DNA of 64,000 nt from Pseudomonas sp. LP_7_YM (GTDB lineage Bacteria > Pseudomonadota > Gammaproteobacteria > Pseudomonadales > Pseudomonadaceae). A program made the translations under genes and the position numbers. Positions 38,985 through 48,520 of the stretch are shown here, in pieces. The stretch lies in assembly GCF_004364435.1 (NCBI RefSeq), contig NZ_SOCT01000004.1, positions 310,001 to 374,000 on the forward strand, given 5' to 3'. The notes beneath the pieces are model-generated. The model had not been told where the DNA came from. It worked only from the letters and a program-made list of their open reading frames with translations, and made no database searches. Each line of letters starts with the position of its first letter. Position 1 is the stretch's first letter.

Positions 38985-40682
38985 ATGTCCCAAGAATTTG
39001 ATTACATCATCATCGGCGCCGGTTCGGCCGGTAATACCCTGGCGACCCGTCTTACCGAAGACGCAGGCGTCACTGTTCTGCTGCTCGAAGCTGGCGGCCC
39101 GGACTACCGCGCCGACTTCCGCACCCAGATGCCAGCCGCGCTGGCGTTCCCGCTCCAGGGTCGCCGCTACAACTGGGCATACGAAACCGAGCCAGAGCCT
39201 CACATGAACAACCGCCGCATGGAATGCGGTCGCGGCAAGGGCTTGGGCGGTTCGTCGCTGATCAACGGCATGTGCTACATCCGCGGCAATGCGATGGACT
39301 ATGACGGCTGGGCAAAACTGCCAGGCCTTGAGAACTGGGCCTACCTCGACTGCCTTCCGTACTTCCGCAAAGCCGAAACACGCGATATCGGTCCCAACGA
39401 CTATCACGGCGGCGAAGGCCCGGTCAGCGTGACCACGCCGAAGGCGGGCAACAATCCGCTGTTCCACGCGATGGTTGAAGCCGGGGTACAGGCGGGCTAT
39501 CCCCGCACCGACGACCTCAACGGTTATCAGCAGGAGGGCTTCGGCCCGATGGACCGCACTGTGACGCCCAATGGCCGTCGCGCCAGCACCGCACGCGGCT
39601 ATCTGGATGAGGCCAAGAAGCGCTCGACCCTGACCATTGTCACTCACGCGCTGACTGACCGGATTGTGTTCGAGAACAAGCGGGCCGTTGGTGTCGCCTA
39701 TATGGTCGGTGACAGCGACACCCGCATCGAAGCCCGCGCGCGCAAGGAAGTTCTATTGTGCAGCGGCGCGATCGCGTCGCCTCAGGTCCTGCAACGTTCC
39801 GGCGTCGGCCCTGCCGAACTGCTGAAAAAGCTCGATATCCCCGTGGTCCACGATCTGCCCGGTGTCGGTGAGAACCTTCAGGATCACCTGGAGATGTACC
39901 TGCAATACGCTTGCAAAGAGCCAGTCTCGCTCTACCCTTCCCTACTCTGGTGGAACCAGCCGGCCATTGGCGCCGAGTGGATGTTCCTCGGCAAAGGCAT
40001 TGGCGCAAGCAATCAGTTCGAAGCCGGTGGTTTCATCCGTTCACGCGAAGAGTTCGAGTGGCCGAACATTCAGTACCACTTCCTACCGGTGGCAATTAAT
40101 TACAACGGCAGCAAGGGCGTGAAAGAACATGGTTTCCAGGCCCACGTGGGGTCGATGCGCTCGCCGAGCCGAGGCCGCGTGCAGCTCAAATCCAAGAACC
40201 CGCGCGAGTACCCGAGCATCCTCTTCAACTACATGGCCACCGAGCAGGACTGGCAGGAATTCCGCGACGGCATCCGCCTGACTCGCGAAATCATGCAGCA
40301 ACCCGCGCTGGACAAGTACCGTGGTCGCGAGATCAGCCCCGGCATCGAAGTGCAGAGCGACGAGCAACTGGATAAATTCGTGCGCGAGCATGCCGAGACC
40401 GCGTATCACCCTTCCTGCTCGTGCAAGATGGGCAATGACGAAATGGCGGTGGTCGACGGAGAGGGTCGTGTGCATGGCCTGCAAAGCCTGCGTGTGGTCG
40501 ATGCGTCGATCATGCCGATCATCACCACCGGCAACCTCAACGCACCGACGATCATGATCGCCGAGAAAATCGCCGACAAGATCCGCGGCCGCGCCCCACT
40601 GCCGCGCAGCACGGCTCAATATTTCGTGGCTGGTGATGCACCGGTGCGTGGCAAACCGATGCGGGAAGTGAGTTCCACATAA
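38985..40682 (+). CDS. betA: Choline dehydrogenase BetA (GMC oxidoreductase)
   Basis: The 565-residue flavoprotein has the FAD-binding GAGSAG motif at 11-16, the GMC signature [15 protein letters not shown] at about 83-97 and the active-site HPSCSCKMG region with His475. It oxidises choline to betaine aldehyde at the membrane, passing electrons to the respiratory chain. ATG 38985 follows CGGAGG. It is the last gene of the bet operon. Confidence 0.97.
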   Translation: MSQEFDYIIIGAGSAGNTLATRLTEDAGVTVLLLEAGGPDYRADFRTQMPAALAFPLQGRRYNWAYETEPEPHMNNRRMECGRGKGLGGSSLINGMCYIRGNAMDYDGWAKLPGLENWAYLDCLPYFRKAETRDIGPNDYHGGEGPVSVTTPKAGNNPLFHAMVEAGVQAGYPRTDDLNGYQQEGFGPMDRTVTPNGRRASTARGYLDEAKKRSTLTIVTHALTDRIVFENKRAVGVAYMVGDSDTRIEARARKEVLLCSGAIASPQVLQRSGVGPAELLKKLDIPVVHDLPGVGENLQDHLEMYLQYACKEPVSLYPSLLWWNQPAIGAEWMFLGKGIGASNQFEAGGFIRSREEFEWPNIQYHFLPVAINYNGSKGVKEHGFQAHVGSMRSPSRGRVQLKSKNPREYPSILFNYMATEQDWQEFRDGIRLTREIMQQPALDKYRGREISPGIEVQSDEQLDKFVREHAETAYHPSCSCKMGNDEMAVVDGEGRVHGLQSLRVVDASIMPIITTGNLNAPTIMIAEKIADKIRGRAPLPRSTAQYFVAGDAPVRGKPMREVSST

Positions 40683-40756
40683 CCGCTGTGTAAGCCCCGA
40701 AGGTCAGGTCAGGTCAGGCGATGCATCTTCATCGCCTGAAACCTCCTGTTCGTCAC

Positions 40757-40790
40757 GTCGTAACACCTGCGCAAGCTCCCACAGGGTTTG
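40757..40790. repeat. Direct repeat, left copy, before the tldD/tldE/MFS block
   Basis: GTCGTAACACCTGCGCAAGC, followed by TCCCACAGGGTTTG, recurs with small gaps at 45411-45441 in the same direction. In the same spacer a 17-bp repeat CAGGTCAGGCGATGCAT occurs at 40710 and 40865. The spacer 40683-40963 has no gene. Confidence 0.6.
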
Positions 40791-40963
40791 TGCTCGCTGA
40801 TCAATCAGCGTCAGCACCCGGCCACTGTGAGAGCAACCGCAGGTTAGGACGGTCGCGCAGGGGCCAGGTCAGGCGATGCATTTCTTTGCCAGTCCCCCGC
40901 AGTAGAGCTCCCCGCGCTATGATCTGGACCGTTGCCCGTCCGATTGCCAAGGAGACATCCTGC

Positions 40964-42406
40964 ATGTTCGACTTCTCCGCTCAACTCAAGCAGCGGTTCG
41001 CAGCCCTGCAGAGCAGTGCCCAGTTCTTCTCCCTGCGCTACGTCAAACAGACCAGCCAGCACCTCTCGGTGCGCAAGAACGTTCCCGAACCACCGCAATT
41101 GAGCACCGACGAAGGCGCCATGCTGACCGTTCGCGTCAACGGCGTGGAAGCCTATGCCGCGACCAACGATATTTCGCAACGCGGCCTGCAAGCGGCGCTG
41201 GAACGTGCCCAAGCCCAGGCGCGCCAGCTCGCTCCACATTCACTGCTCGACCTGCTCGACCACGCCGTCGCCACCAGTCGCGCGGATTATCTTTCGCCGA
41301 ATCTGGGCATTCCCTTTCCTTCCCTCAGCGAATGCTACGCCTTGCTGGGTAGCGAATCGGCCTCCGTGCCCAAGGATGACCGCCTGGTCAACTGGCAAGT
41401 CAGCCTGGGCCTGGAGAATGTCGAGCAGATTTACCTCAACAACGCCGGTGCCGAGATTCGCCAAGCCCAGCGCTTTGTCTTTCCCGGCCTGAGCGTCACC
41501 GCTTACGACGGTCAAGGCAGCCAGACCCGCAGCCTGGGCCGCGAAAACTTCGGCCAGCAAGGCAGCGCAGAAGTCATCGCTGCCTGCGGCATCATTGGCG
41601 CCGCCGCCAAGGTCGCCGACCAGGCGCTGCAATTGATCATGGCGCCCAACACACCCACCGGCCCACGCGATCTGTTGCTGACCCCCGATCAGATGACGCT
41701 GCAGATCCACGAGTCCATCGGACATCCACTGGAACTGGACCGCATCCTCGGTGACGAGCGCAACTACGCGGGTACCAGCTTCGTCAAAACCAGCGACTTC
41801 GGCAGCCTGCAATATGGCTCGAAGCTGCTCAACGTAACTTTCGACCCGCAGATCCCTGAGCAACTGGCGAGCTACGGCTACGACGACGATGGCACGCAGG
41901 CCAGCAAACAGTTTCTGATCAGGGAAGGTGTGTTGGAGCGGCCTTTGGGCGGCGCGCTCTCGCAGTACCGTAGCGGCATGGAAGGCGTTGCCAATAGCCG
42001 CGCCAGCAGCTGGAACCGCGCGCCGATCGACCGCATGGCCAACCTCAATATCGAGCCGGGCGACAAGACCCTGCCGCAACTGATCGGCGGCATCGAGCGC
42101 GGCATTCTGATGAGCACCAACCGCTCATGGTCGATCGACGATGCACGCAACAAATTCCAGTTCGGTTGCGAGTGGGGTCAGTTGATCGAAAACGGCGAGC
42201 TCAAGGGCGTGGTCAAGAACCCGAACTACCGGGCCATCTCGGCTCAGTTCTGGCGCAACCTCAGCGCGGTGGGCGACCTCAGCACGTTCAAGGTGCTGGG
42301 CACGCCGAACTGCGGCAAGGGCGAACCCAATCAGGTGATACGCGTAGGTCATGCTTCGCCCTCATGCGTATTTGCCAATGTCGACGTTTTCGGAGGTGAC
42401 GCCTGA
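40964..42406 (+). CDS. TldD-type metallopeptidase subunit (paralogue)
   Basis: The 480-residue protein has the TldD zinc-site motif HESIGH, with His249, Glu250 and His253, and belongs to the PmbA/TldD family. ATG 40964 follows CAAGGAG. Its stop overlaps the next gene's start (TGATG), so the two are coupled as in TldD/TldE heterodimers. Canonical TldD/E open a thin channel that digests unfolded peptides and can mature modified peptides such as microcin B17. This pair is distinct from the housekeeping tldD/pmbA genes, which normally lie apart in Pseudomonas. The target is unknown. Confidence 0.85.
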   Translation: MFDFSAQLKQRFAALQSSAQFFSLRYVKQTSQHLSVRKNVPEPPQLSTDEGAMLTVRVNGVEAYAATNDISQRGLQAALERAQAQARQLAPHSLLDLLDHAVATSRADYLSPNLGIPFPSLSECYALLGSESASVPKDDRLVNWQVSLGLENVEQIYLNNAGAEIRQAQRFVFPGLSVTAYDGQGSQTRSLGRENFGQQGSAEVIAACGIIGAAAKVADQALQLIMAPNTPTGPRDLLLTPDQMTLQIHESIGHPLELDRILGDERNYAGTSFVKTSDFGSLQYGSKLLNVTFDPQIPEQLASYGYDDDGTQASKQFLIREGVLERPLGGALSQYRSGMEGVANSRASSWNRAPIDRMANLNIEPGDKTLPQLIGGIERGILMSTNRSWSIDDARNKFQFGCEWGQLIENGELKGVVKNPNYRAISAQFWRNLSAVGDLSTFKVLGTPNCGKGEPNQVIRVGHASPSCVFANVDVFGGDA

Positions 42407-43731
42407 TGTCCCATCAAACCCAGTTCAAAGCGTTGGTCGAGTCACTGCAAAGTGCGATCACCGGACAGGAACGCTTCACCCTCAGTTACAACGCCGAGGC
42501 GTCGGACTTCATTCGCTTCAACCACGCCAAGGTCCGTCAGGCCGGTCACGTTCAGCAGGCCAGTCTGCACTTCAAACTGATCGAGGACGGCCGCCACGCT
42601 AACCTCAACCTGACGCTGTCGGGCGATGAAACCGTGGACCGGCAGCGTCTGGACGATGCCCTGCATCAGCTGCGCGAGACCCTTGAACTGGTGCCGGCCG
42701 ATCCCTATCTGCTGCTCAACGATGAGGCCTGGCAGAGCAGCAACGTTCAGGATGTGCCGCTGCCCGACAGCGCGCATGTGGTCGATCGCATCGCGCAGTT
42801 GAGTGAAGGCCTGGATCTGGTGGGGATTTACGCCGCTGGCCCGATCTATCGCGGGTTCGCCAGTTCCCACGGCGCGCTGGGCTGGCATCAGGCGAACAGT
42901 TTCAACTTCGACTGGAGTCTGTTCCACGAAAACGGTCAGGCCGTGAAGGCCAGCTATGCCGGTCACGCGTGGAGCGATGAGGCATTCTCCAAACGTTTCG
43001 CCCTGGCTCGGGAACAGCTGGTGTTCCTCGGTCATCCAGCACACCCCCTCGCGCCCGGCCAATATCGCGCCTACCTGGCACCCGCGGCGCTGGAAGAAGT
43101 GGTGGGCATTATGTGCTGGGGTGGTTTCTCGGCGCAGTCCCTGGCGGACAAGACCAGCCCGTTGCAGCGGCTATACGATGGTCAAGCCGGGCTCAATCGG
43201 CTGGTGAGCCTTGATGAACAAGTCACCGGTTCACTGTCTCCGGCATTTTCAGACGAGGGTTACCCACGCTCGGATCTGTCCTTGGTAACGGCCGGCGCTG
43301 CCAAGGATCGACTGATCGGCTCGCGCAGCGCTGCCGAATATGGCCTGACGGCCAACGGCGCCGGCTGGGGCGAATCGCCGACTGCGCTGAGCATGAAAAA
43401 TGGTTCACTGCCACTGGAAGAAGTGCTCAAGGAACTGGGCACCGGGCTGTACATCAGCAACCTGTGGTACCTGAACTTCTCCGACCGCGCAGCAGGACGT
43501 ATTACCGGGATGACCCGGTTTGCAACGTTCTGGGTCGAGAACGGCCAGATCAAGGCGCCGGTCAGCACCATGCGTTTCGATGACAGCATTTTCAGCCTGC
43601 TGGGCGACTCGCTGGAACAATTGACCAGAGAAAGGGAACTCATCCTGTCGGCAAGTACCTACAGTCAACGTCAGACAGCGTCGAATCAGCTGCCGGGAGC
43701 ATTGCTGAGCAAGTTGACGCTTACTCTCTGA
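42406..43731 (+). CDS. TldE/PmbA-type partner subunit (paralogue)
   Basis: This 441-residue PmbA/TldE-like protein lacks the HEXXXH zinc motif, as expected of the non-catalytic partner. The C-terminal half has the family features LYISNLWYLNFSDRAAG and GMTRFATFWVENG. It overlaps the TldD-like gene by one base and most likely forms a heterodimer with its product in the cytoplasm. Confidence 0.85.
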   Translation: MSHQTQFKALVESLQSAITGQERFTLSYNAEASDFIRFNHAKVRQAGHVQQASLHFKLIEDGRHANLNLTLSGDETVDRQRLDDALHQLRETLELVPADPYLLLNDEAWQSSNVQDVPLPDSAHVVDRIAQLSEGLDLVGIYAAGPIYRGFASSHGALGWHQANSFNFDWSLFHENGQAVKASYAGHAWSDEAFSKRFALAREQLVFLGHPAHPLAPGQYRAYLAPAALEEVVGIMCWGGFSAQSLADKTSPLQRLYDGQAGLNRLVSLDEQVTGSLSPAFSDEGYPRSDLSLVTAGAAKDRLIGSRSAAEYGLTANGAGWGESPTALSMKNGSLPLEEVLKELGTGLYISNLWYLNFSDRAAGRITGMTRFATFWVENGQIKAPVSTMRFDDSIFSLLGDSLEQLTRERELILSASTYSQRQTASNQLPGALLSKLTLTL

Positions 43732-43860
43732 AGCGAAGCCGCCTCCTTTGCAGTCGCGCGGCTCAGGCGCGCTCCTGCACAGATATCAGACAAGGCAACA
43801 AGACGGCACACGCGCTCAACGACCGAACGAGCACCCACAAATAAGGACCCCGACCCTCCC

Positions 43861-45303
43861 ATGCCGACCACCACGCCGCCACTGGACGCCAGGACCCTGC
43901 GCTGGATGCCCTGGGTCATTGCCATCGCTTTTTTCATGCAAAGTCTGGACGGCACGATCCTCAACACGGCGCTGCCCTCCATGGCCGGCTCGTTGTCAGA
44001 AGATCCGTTGCGTATGCAGTCGGTGATCATCGCCTACATGCTGACCATCGCCCTGCTGATTCCGGCGTCTGGCTGGATTTCCGACCGCTTTGGCATCAAA
44101 CGGATTTTCTTCAGCGCCATCCTGCTGTTCAGCTTCGGCTCGTTGCTCTGCGCGGCGGCCAACTCCTTGGGCATGCTGGTTGGGGCGCGTGTTGTGCAGG
44201 GCTTGGGCGGTGCGCTGATGATGCCGGTGGGCAGACTGATCGTGTTGCGGGCTTATCCGCGTACCGAACTGGTACGTACCCTCAGTTTCATCACCATGCC
44301 TGCCCTCCTCGGTCCGTTAATGGGACCGACGGTTGGCGGCTGGTTGGTGGAATACCTGAGCTGGCACTGGATCTTCCTGATCAACATACCGGTCGGCATC
44401 CTTGGCTGCTTCGCCGTGCGCAAGTTCATCCCCGATCTGCAAGGCGGCGGGCGCACACGCTTCGACATGGTCGGTTTTGCCCTGTTTGGCGCGTCGATGG
44501 TGCTGATCACCATTGCGCTCGAAGGCCTGGGCGAGCTGCATCTGCCCCACCTGCGTGTCGTGATGCTGCTGTTTGGCGGCATGGCCTGCCTGGCCGCGTA
44601 CTGGCTACGCGCCGGGCATGTTGAGGCGCCGTTGTTTTCGGCATCGCTGTTCCGCACCCGCAGTTTTGCGGTCGGCATCATGGGTAACCTGTTCGCCCGT
44701 CTGGGCAGCGGCGCGTTGCCGTTTCTGGTGCCGTTGATGCTGCAAGTGGCGCTGGGTTATTCACCGTCGCATGCAGGCATGAGCATGATCCCGCTGGCGC
44801 TGGCGGCGATGTTCGCCAAACCACTGGCGACGCGCGCCATCGAGCGTCTGGGTTATCGCATTGTGCTGACGGGCAACACCCTGCTGCTTGGCGTACTGCT
44901 GGCAAGCATGGCGCTGGTGGATGCCGACACGCCTTACTGGATGCTGCTGATCCACCTGGCGTTCCTCGGCGGCGTGAACTCGCTGCAGTTTTCGGCCATG
45001 AATGCCGTGACCTTGATCGATCTGGACGACGCCAGTGCGGCCAGCGGTAACAGCTTGCTGTCGGTAGTCGCGCAGCTGTCCCTGAGTCTTGGGGTGGCCT
45101 GCGCGGCGGCGTTGCTGGGCGGTTTTACCGACGATGTTTCGACCGGCGATGTCAGCAGCGTGCTGGGGGCCTTTCAACTGACGTTTCTGTGTGTAGGCGT
45201 GCTGGCGATGTTTGCGGCGTCGATCTTCCTGCAACTGTCGCCGCGCATGCCCCCGGCAAATCCGCCACGCAAGCCGCAGACCGAACCTGAGATAGAGGCT
45301 TGA
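43861..45303 (+). CDS. mdtD: MFS exporter, DHA2 family, MdtD-like
   Basis: The 480-residue inner-membrane protein has about 13-14 hydrophobic segments. The N-terminal FFMQSLDGTILNTALPSMA and the motif region GWISDRFGIKRIFF are of DHA2/MdtD type, and the protein follows E. coli MdtD closely through its first half. Likely a proton-driven drug or metabolite exporter; the substrate is unknown. It lies 129 bases after the tldE-like gene on the same strand, so co-transcription is possible. Confidence 0.85.
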   Translation: MPTTTPPLDARTLRWMPWVIAIAFFMQSLDGTILNTALPSMAGSLSEDPLRMQSVIIAYMLTIALLIPASGWISDRFGIKRIFFSAILLFSFGSLLCAAANSLGMLVGARVVQGLGGALMMPVGRLIVLRAYPRTELVRTLSFITMPALLGPLMGPTVGGWLVEYLSWHWIFLINIPVGILGCFAVRKFIPDLQGGGRTRFDMVGFALFGASMVLITIALEGLGELHLPHLRVVMLLFGGMACLAAYWLRAGHVEAPLFSASLFRTRSFAVGIMGNLFARLGSGALPFLVPLMLQVALGYSPSHAGMSMIPLALAAMFAKPLATRAIERLGYRIVLTGNTLLLGVLLASMALVDADTPYWMLLIHLAFLGGVNSLQFSAMNAVTLIDLDDASAASGNSLLSVVAQLSLSLGVACAAALLGGFTDDVSTGDVSSVLGAFQLTFLCVGVLAMFAASIFLQLSPRMPPANPPRKPQTEPEIEA

Positions 45304-45410
45304 TCTTGAAGCTCATACCGGCCAGTACGGGAGCAACTGGAGGCACGACGGTCGCGAAGAGGCCAAGGCAGGCGCCACATTTCAGCGTCTTACCCGTCGT
45401 ATTCGCCACC

Positions 45411-45441
45411 GTCGTAACCTCCGCAAGCTCCCACAGGTTTG
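45411..45441. repeat. Direct repeat, right copy, after the MFS gene
   Basis: GTCGTAACCTCCGCAAGCTC followed by CCACAGGTTTG matches the repeat at 40757-40790 in the same direction. The spacer 45304-45599 otherwise shows no gene. Confidence 0.6.
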
Positions 45442-45599
45442 AGGCAGGCGACGTATCGGCGCCGGCTCACGGTTGCGCCCACAGGGGACCATCGTTTATC
45501 CGGGATTTTTAACGCCTGCTGCCATTTATCGCCCCCGCCCCCAAGGCAGGGGTCGTGACCTGATACACTGCGCGACATTTTGTTTTGCAGGCCCGTCCC

Positions 45600-46979
45600 G
45601 TGACTAACACCGCTTTTAACTCACTGCCCCTATCCGCCGCCATGCTGGCTAACCTGGAGTCCCTTGGTTATGCCCAGATGACGCCGATTCAGGCGCAGAG
45701 CCTGCCGGTGATGCTCAAGGGCATGGACCTGATCGCCCAAGCCAAGACCGGCTCCGGCAAGACCGCCGCGTTCGGCATCGGCCTGCTCAACCCGATCAAC
45801 CCGCGCTATTTCGGTTGCCAAGCGCTGGTGCTGTGCCCGACCCGGGAGCTGGCTGACCAGGTGGCGAAAGAGATTCGTCGCCTGGCGCGCGCTGAAGACA
45901 ACATCAAGGTGCTGACCCTGTGCGGCGGCGTCTCCTTTGGTCCGCAGATCGGCTCGCTGGAGCACGGCGCGCACATCATCGTCGGCACGCCGGGGCGCAT
46001 CCAGCAGCACTTGCGCAAGGGTTCGCTGGTGCTCGACGGCCTGAACACCCTGGTTCTCGATGAAGCCGACCGCATGCTGGACATGGGTTTCTACGACGCC
46101 ATTGCCGACATCATCGAGCAAACGCCCGAGCGCCGTCAGACCCTGCTGTTCTCAGCCACTTACCCGGTCGGCATCAAGCAACTGTCGTCCAAGTTCATGC
46201 GCGACCCGCAGACCGTGAAAGTCGAAGCGCTGCATGCCGACAGCCAGATCGAACAGATCTTCTACGAAATAGCCCCTGAGCAGCGTCTTGAAGCCGTGGT
46301 GAAAGTGCTTGACCACTTCCGCCCGCAGTCCTGCGTGGCCTTCTGTTTCACCAAGCAGCAGGTTCAGGAAGTGGTCGATCACCTGATCGCCAAGGGCATG
46401 TCTGCGGTCGGTCTGCACGGCGATCTGGAACAGCGCGACCGTGATCAGGTGTTGGCGATGTTCGCCAACCGCAGCACGTCGGTACTGGTGGCGACCGATG
46501 TGGCAGCGCGGGGTCTGGATATCGATGCGCTGGACATGGTGATCAACGTCGAACTGGCGCGCGATTCGGAAATCCACATTCACCGCGTCGGTCGTACAGG
46601 CCGTGCAGGCGAAACCGGTATTGCCGTCAGCCTCGTCGCGCCGTCGGAAAGCCAGCGTGCCCGCGCCGTCGAAGAGTTGCAGAAAGCGCCATTGAACTGG
46701 CAGCAGTACGACAGCCTGACGCGCAAGGAAGGCGGCAAGTTGCTCCCACCGATGACCACCCTGTGCATCGGCTCGGGCCGCAAGGACAAACTGCGTCCGG
46801 GCGATATCCTGGGTGCGCTGACTGGCGAAGCGGGCGTTCCCGGCACTCAGGTGGGCAAGATCGCGATCTTCGATTTCCAGGCCTACGTGGCCGTGGAACG
46901 CAGCATCGCCCAACAGGCGCTGGAACGCTTGAACAACGGCAAGATCAAAGGCAAGTCGTTGCGTGTGCGGATTCTCTAA
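45600..46979 (+). CDS. dbpA: ATP-dependent RNA helicase DbpA
   Basis: The 459-residue DEAD-box protein has AKTGSGKT, PTRELADQ, GTPGR, DEAD, SAT and HRVGRTGRAG motifs. It ends with the DbpA-type RNA-binding domain (about 385-459). DbpA binds hairpin 92 of 23S rRNA and acts in late 50S assembly. GTG 45600 gives MTNTAFNSLPLS, which aligns with E. coli DbpA; a TTG five codons upstream is an alternative. Confidence 0.95.
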   Translation: MTNTAFNSLPLSAAMLANLESLGYAQMTPIQAQSLPVMLKGMDLIAQAKTGSGKTAAFGIGLLNPINPRYFGCQALVLCPTRELADQVAKEIRRLARAEDNIKVLTLCGGVSFGPQIGSLEHGAHIIVGTPGRIQQHLRKGSLVLDGLNTLVLDEADRMLDMGFYDAIADIIEQTPERRQTLLFSATYPVGIKQLSSKFMRDPQTVKVEALHADSQIEQIFYEIAPEQRLEAVVKVLDHFRPQSCVAFCFTKQQVQEVVDHLIAKGMSAVGLHGDLEQRDRDQVLAMFANRSTSVLVATDVAARGLDIDALDMVINVELARDSEIHIHRVGRTGRAGETGIAVSLVAPSESQRARAVEELQKAPLNWQQYDSLTRKEGGKLLPPMTTLCIGSGRKDKLRPGDILGALTGEAGVPGTQVGKIAIFDFQAYVAVERSIAQQALERLNNGKIKGKSLRVRIL

Positions 46980-46987
46980 GAACTCCT

Positions 46988-47108
46988 CATGATCGTTCCC
47001 ACGCTCTGCACCGGAACATGATCGTTCCCGCACTCCGCACCGAGACATGATCGTTCCCGCGCTCCGCACCGAGACATGATCGTTCCCGCGCTCCGCGTGG
47101 GAATGCCG
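46988..47108. repeat. 29-bp tandem repeat array of GATCGTTCCC type
   Basis: Three full copies of a 29-bp unit start at 46988, 47017 and 47046, and a fourth at 47075 runs into GTGGGAATGCCG. Each unit opens CATGATCGTTCCC followed by (G/A)C(G/A)CTC(C/T)GCACCG. The two middle copies are nearly identical. A complete palindromic relative follows at about 47148-47178. The unit is half of a known Pseudomonas palindromic repeat, amplified in tandem. Confidence 0.85.
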
Positions 47109-47217
47109 TGTTGGACGCTCCGCGTCCCGGGGGCGCAGGGCGTCACGCAATCCGTTCCCACGCAGCGCGTGGGCACGATCACCATCCAGTTTCTGTAAGA
47201 ACCCCGAGGACACCGCT

Positions 47218-48396
47218 TTGCCCGTTACTGACGTTGTGATCATCGGCGCCGGCGCCGCAGGTTTGATGTGTGCAATCACCGCCGCCAACCGTGGACGCAA
47301 GGTGATGCTGATCGATCACGCGAACAAGCCGGGCAAGAAAATCCTCATGTCGGGCGGCGGACGCTGCAACTTCACCAACCTGTACACCGAGCCTGCCAAC
47401 TTCCTCTCGCAAAACCCGCACTTCTGCAAATCCGCGCTGGCCCGCTACACCCAGTGGGATTTCATTGCGCTGGTGAGCAAGCACGGCGTGCCTTACCACG
47501 AGAAAAAACTCGGCCAGCTGTTCTGTGACAACAAGTCCAGCGACATCCTCGGGCTGCTGCTCAGCGAATGCGAAGAGGCCGGTGTGAGCCTGCACATGGA
47601 CACCTCGATAGAGACCATCGGCAAGACTGAAAGCGGCTACGCGCTGCACACCACCCTGGGCGAGATCACCTGCGAGTCGTTGGTGATTGCCACCGGCGGG
47701 TTGTCGATCCCCACCCTGGGCGCCACCGGATTCGGCTATCAGGTCGGCAAACAATTCGGCCATACCCTGCTGCCTACACGAGCGGGGCTGGTGCCGTTCA
47801 CCATCACCGACCAGCTCAAGGACCTGTGCACCGAGCTTTCCGGCACATCGGTGGATTGCCTGGTCAGCTGCAACGACACCAGCTTTCGCGAGAACATCCT
47901 GTTCACTCACCGAGGTTTGAGCGGCCCGGCGATTCTGCAGATTTCTTCGTTCTGGCAACCGGGCGATACGGTGGAGATCAACCTGCTGCCCGACCATGAC
48001 GCGCACAGTTGGCTGACCGAGCAACAGGCCGAACGTCCCAATAGCGAACTCAAGACTCTGCTGGGCGAAATCTTCACAAAAAAAATGGCCAACCTGATCG
48101 CTGAGCAGTGGTTCGTTTCCAAACCGATGAAGCAATACACCCATGCCGAACTGGGCGGCATCGCTGACAAACTGGCAAGCTGGCAGTTGGTTCCCGCCGG
48201 TACAGAAGGCTATCGCACGGCCGAAGTAACGCTGGGCGGCATTGATACCAAGCAAGTGTCGTCCAAGACCATGGAATCCCTGAAATCGCCAGGGCTGTAT
48301 TTTGTTGGCGAGGTGCTGGATGTCAGCGGGCATCTGGGGGGGTTCAACTTTCAGTGGGCCTGGGCCTCGGCGTATGCGGCTGCGCAGTACGTGTGA
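47218..48396 (+). CDS. HI0933/YhiN-family flavoprotein
   Basis: The 392-residue protein has the N-terminal dinucleotide fold IIGAGAAGLMCA, the family motif SGGGRCNFTN and the C-terminal LYFVGEVLDVSGHLGGFNFQWAWAS, all typical of YhiN/HI0933 NAD(P)/FAD-dependent oxidoreductases. The substrate is unknown; the family has been linked to RNA and tRNA metabolism only loosely. The start is TTG 47218, with GAGGA upstream; no better start lies nearby. Confidence 0.85.
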   Translation: MPVTDVVIIGAGAAGLMCAITAANRGRKVMLIDHANKPGKKILMSGGGRCNFTNLYTEPANFLSQNPHFCKSALARYTQWDFIALVSKHGVPYHEKKLGQLFCDNKSSDILGLLLSECEEAGVSLHMDTSIETIGKTESGYALHTTLGEITCESLVIATGGLSIPTLGATGFGYQVGKQFGHTLLPTRAGLVPFTITDQLKDLCTELSGTSVDCLVSCNDTSFRENILFTHRGLSGPAILQISSFWQPGDTVEINLLPDHDAHSWLTEQQAERPNSELKTLLGEIFTKKMANLIAEQWFVSKPMKQYTHAELGGIADKLASWQLVPAGTEGYRTAEVTLGGIDTKQVSSKTMESLKSPGLYFVGEVLDVSGHLGGFNFQWAWASAYAAAQYV

Positions 48397-48449
48397 CGCT
48401 CCCACAGCGATCTGAGCGGCCCGTCCCCGGAATAAATTTTGCTAACCGG

Positions 48450-48478
48450 ATGTACAGCGCGCATCCGGCGCTGTACAT
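48450..48478. promoter_or_regulatory. Perfect 11-bp inverted repeat before yccS
   Basis: ATGTACAGCGC (48450-48460) and GCGCTGTACAT (48468-48478) are exact inverse copies with a 7-base spacer, 43 bases before the yccS start. There is no T-run, so an operator or a 5'-leader hairpin is more likely than a terminator. It could also act on the upstream gene's 3' end. Confidence 0.55.
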
Positions 48479-48520
48479 ATCCCTCAGCAAAATCAATCGC
48501 GAACAAGGCCGTCAGCGTTC

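Noticed and set aside
43748..44026. 92-codon frame as a possible TldD/E peptide substrate
   Set aside because: It overlaps the MFS start in another frame, has no ribosome-binding site and looks like a shadow.
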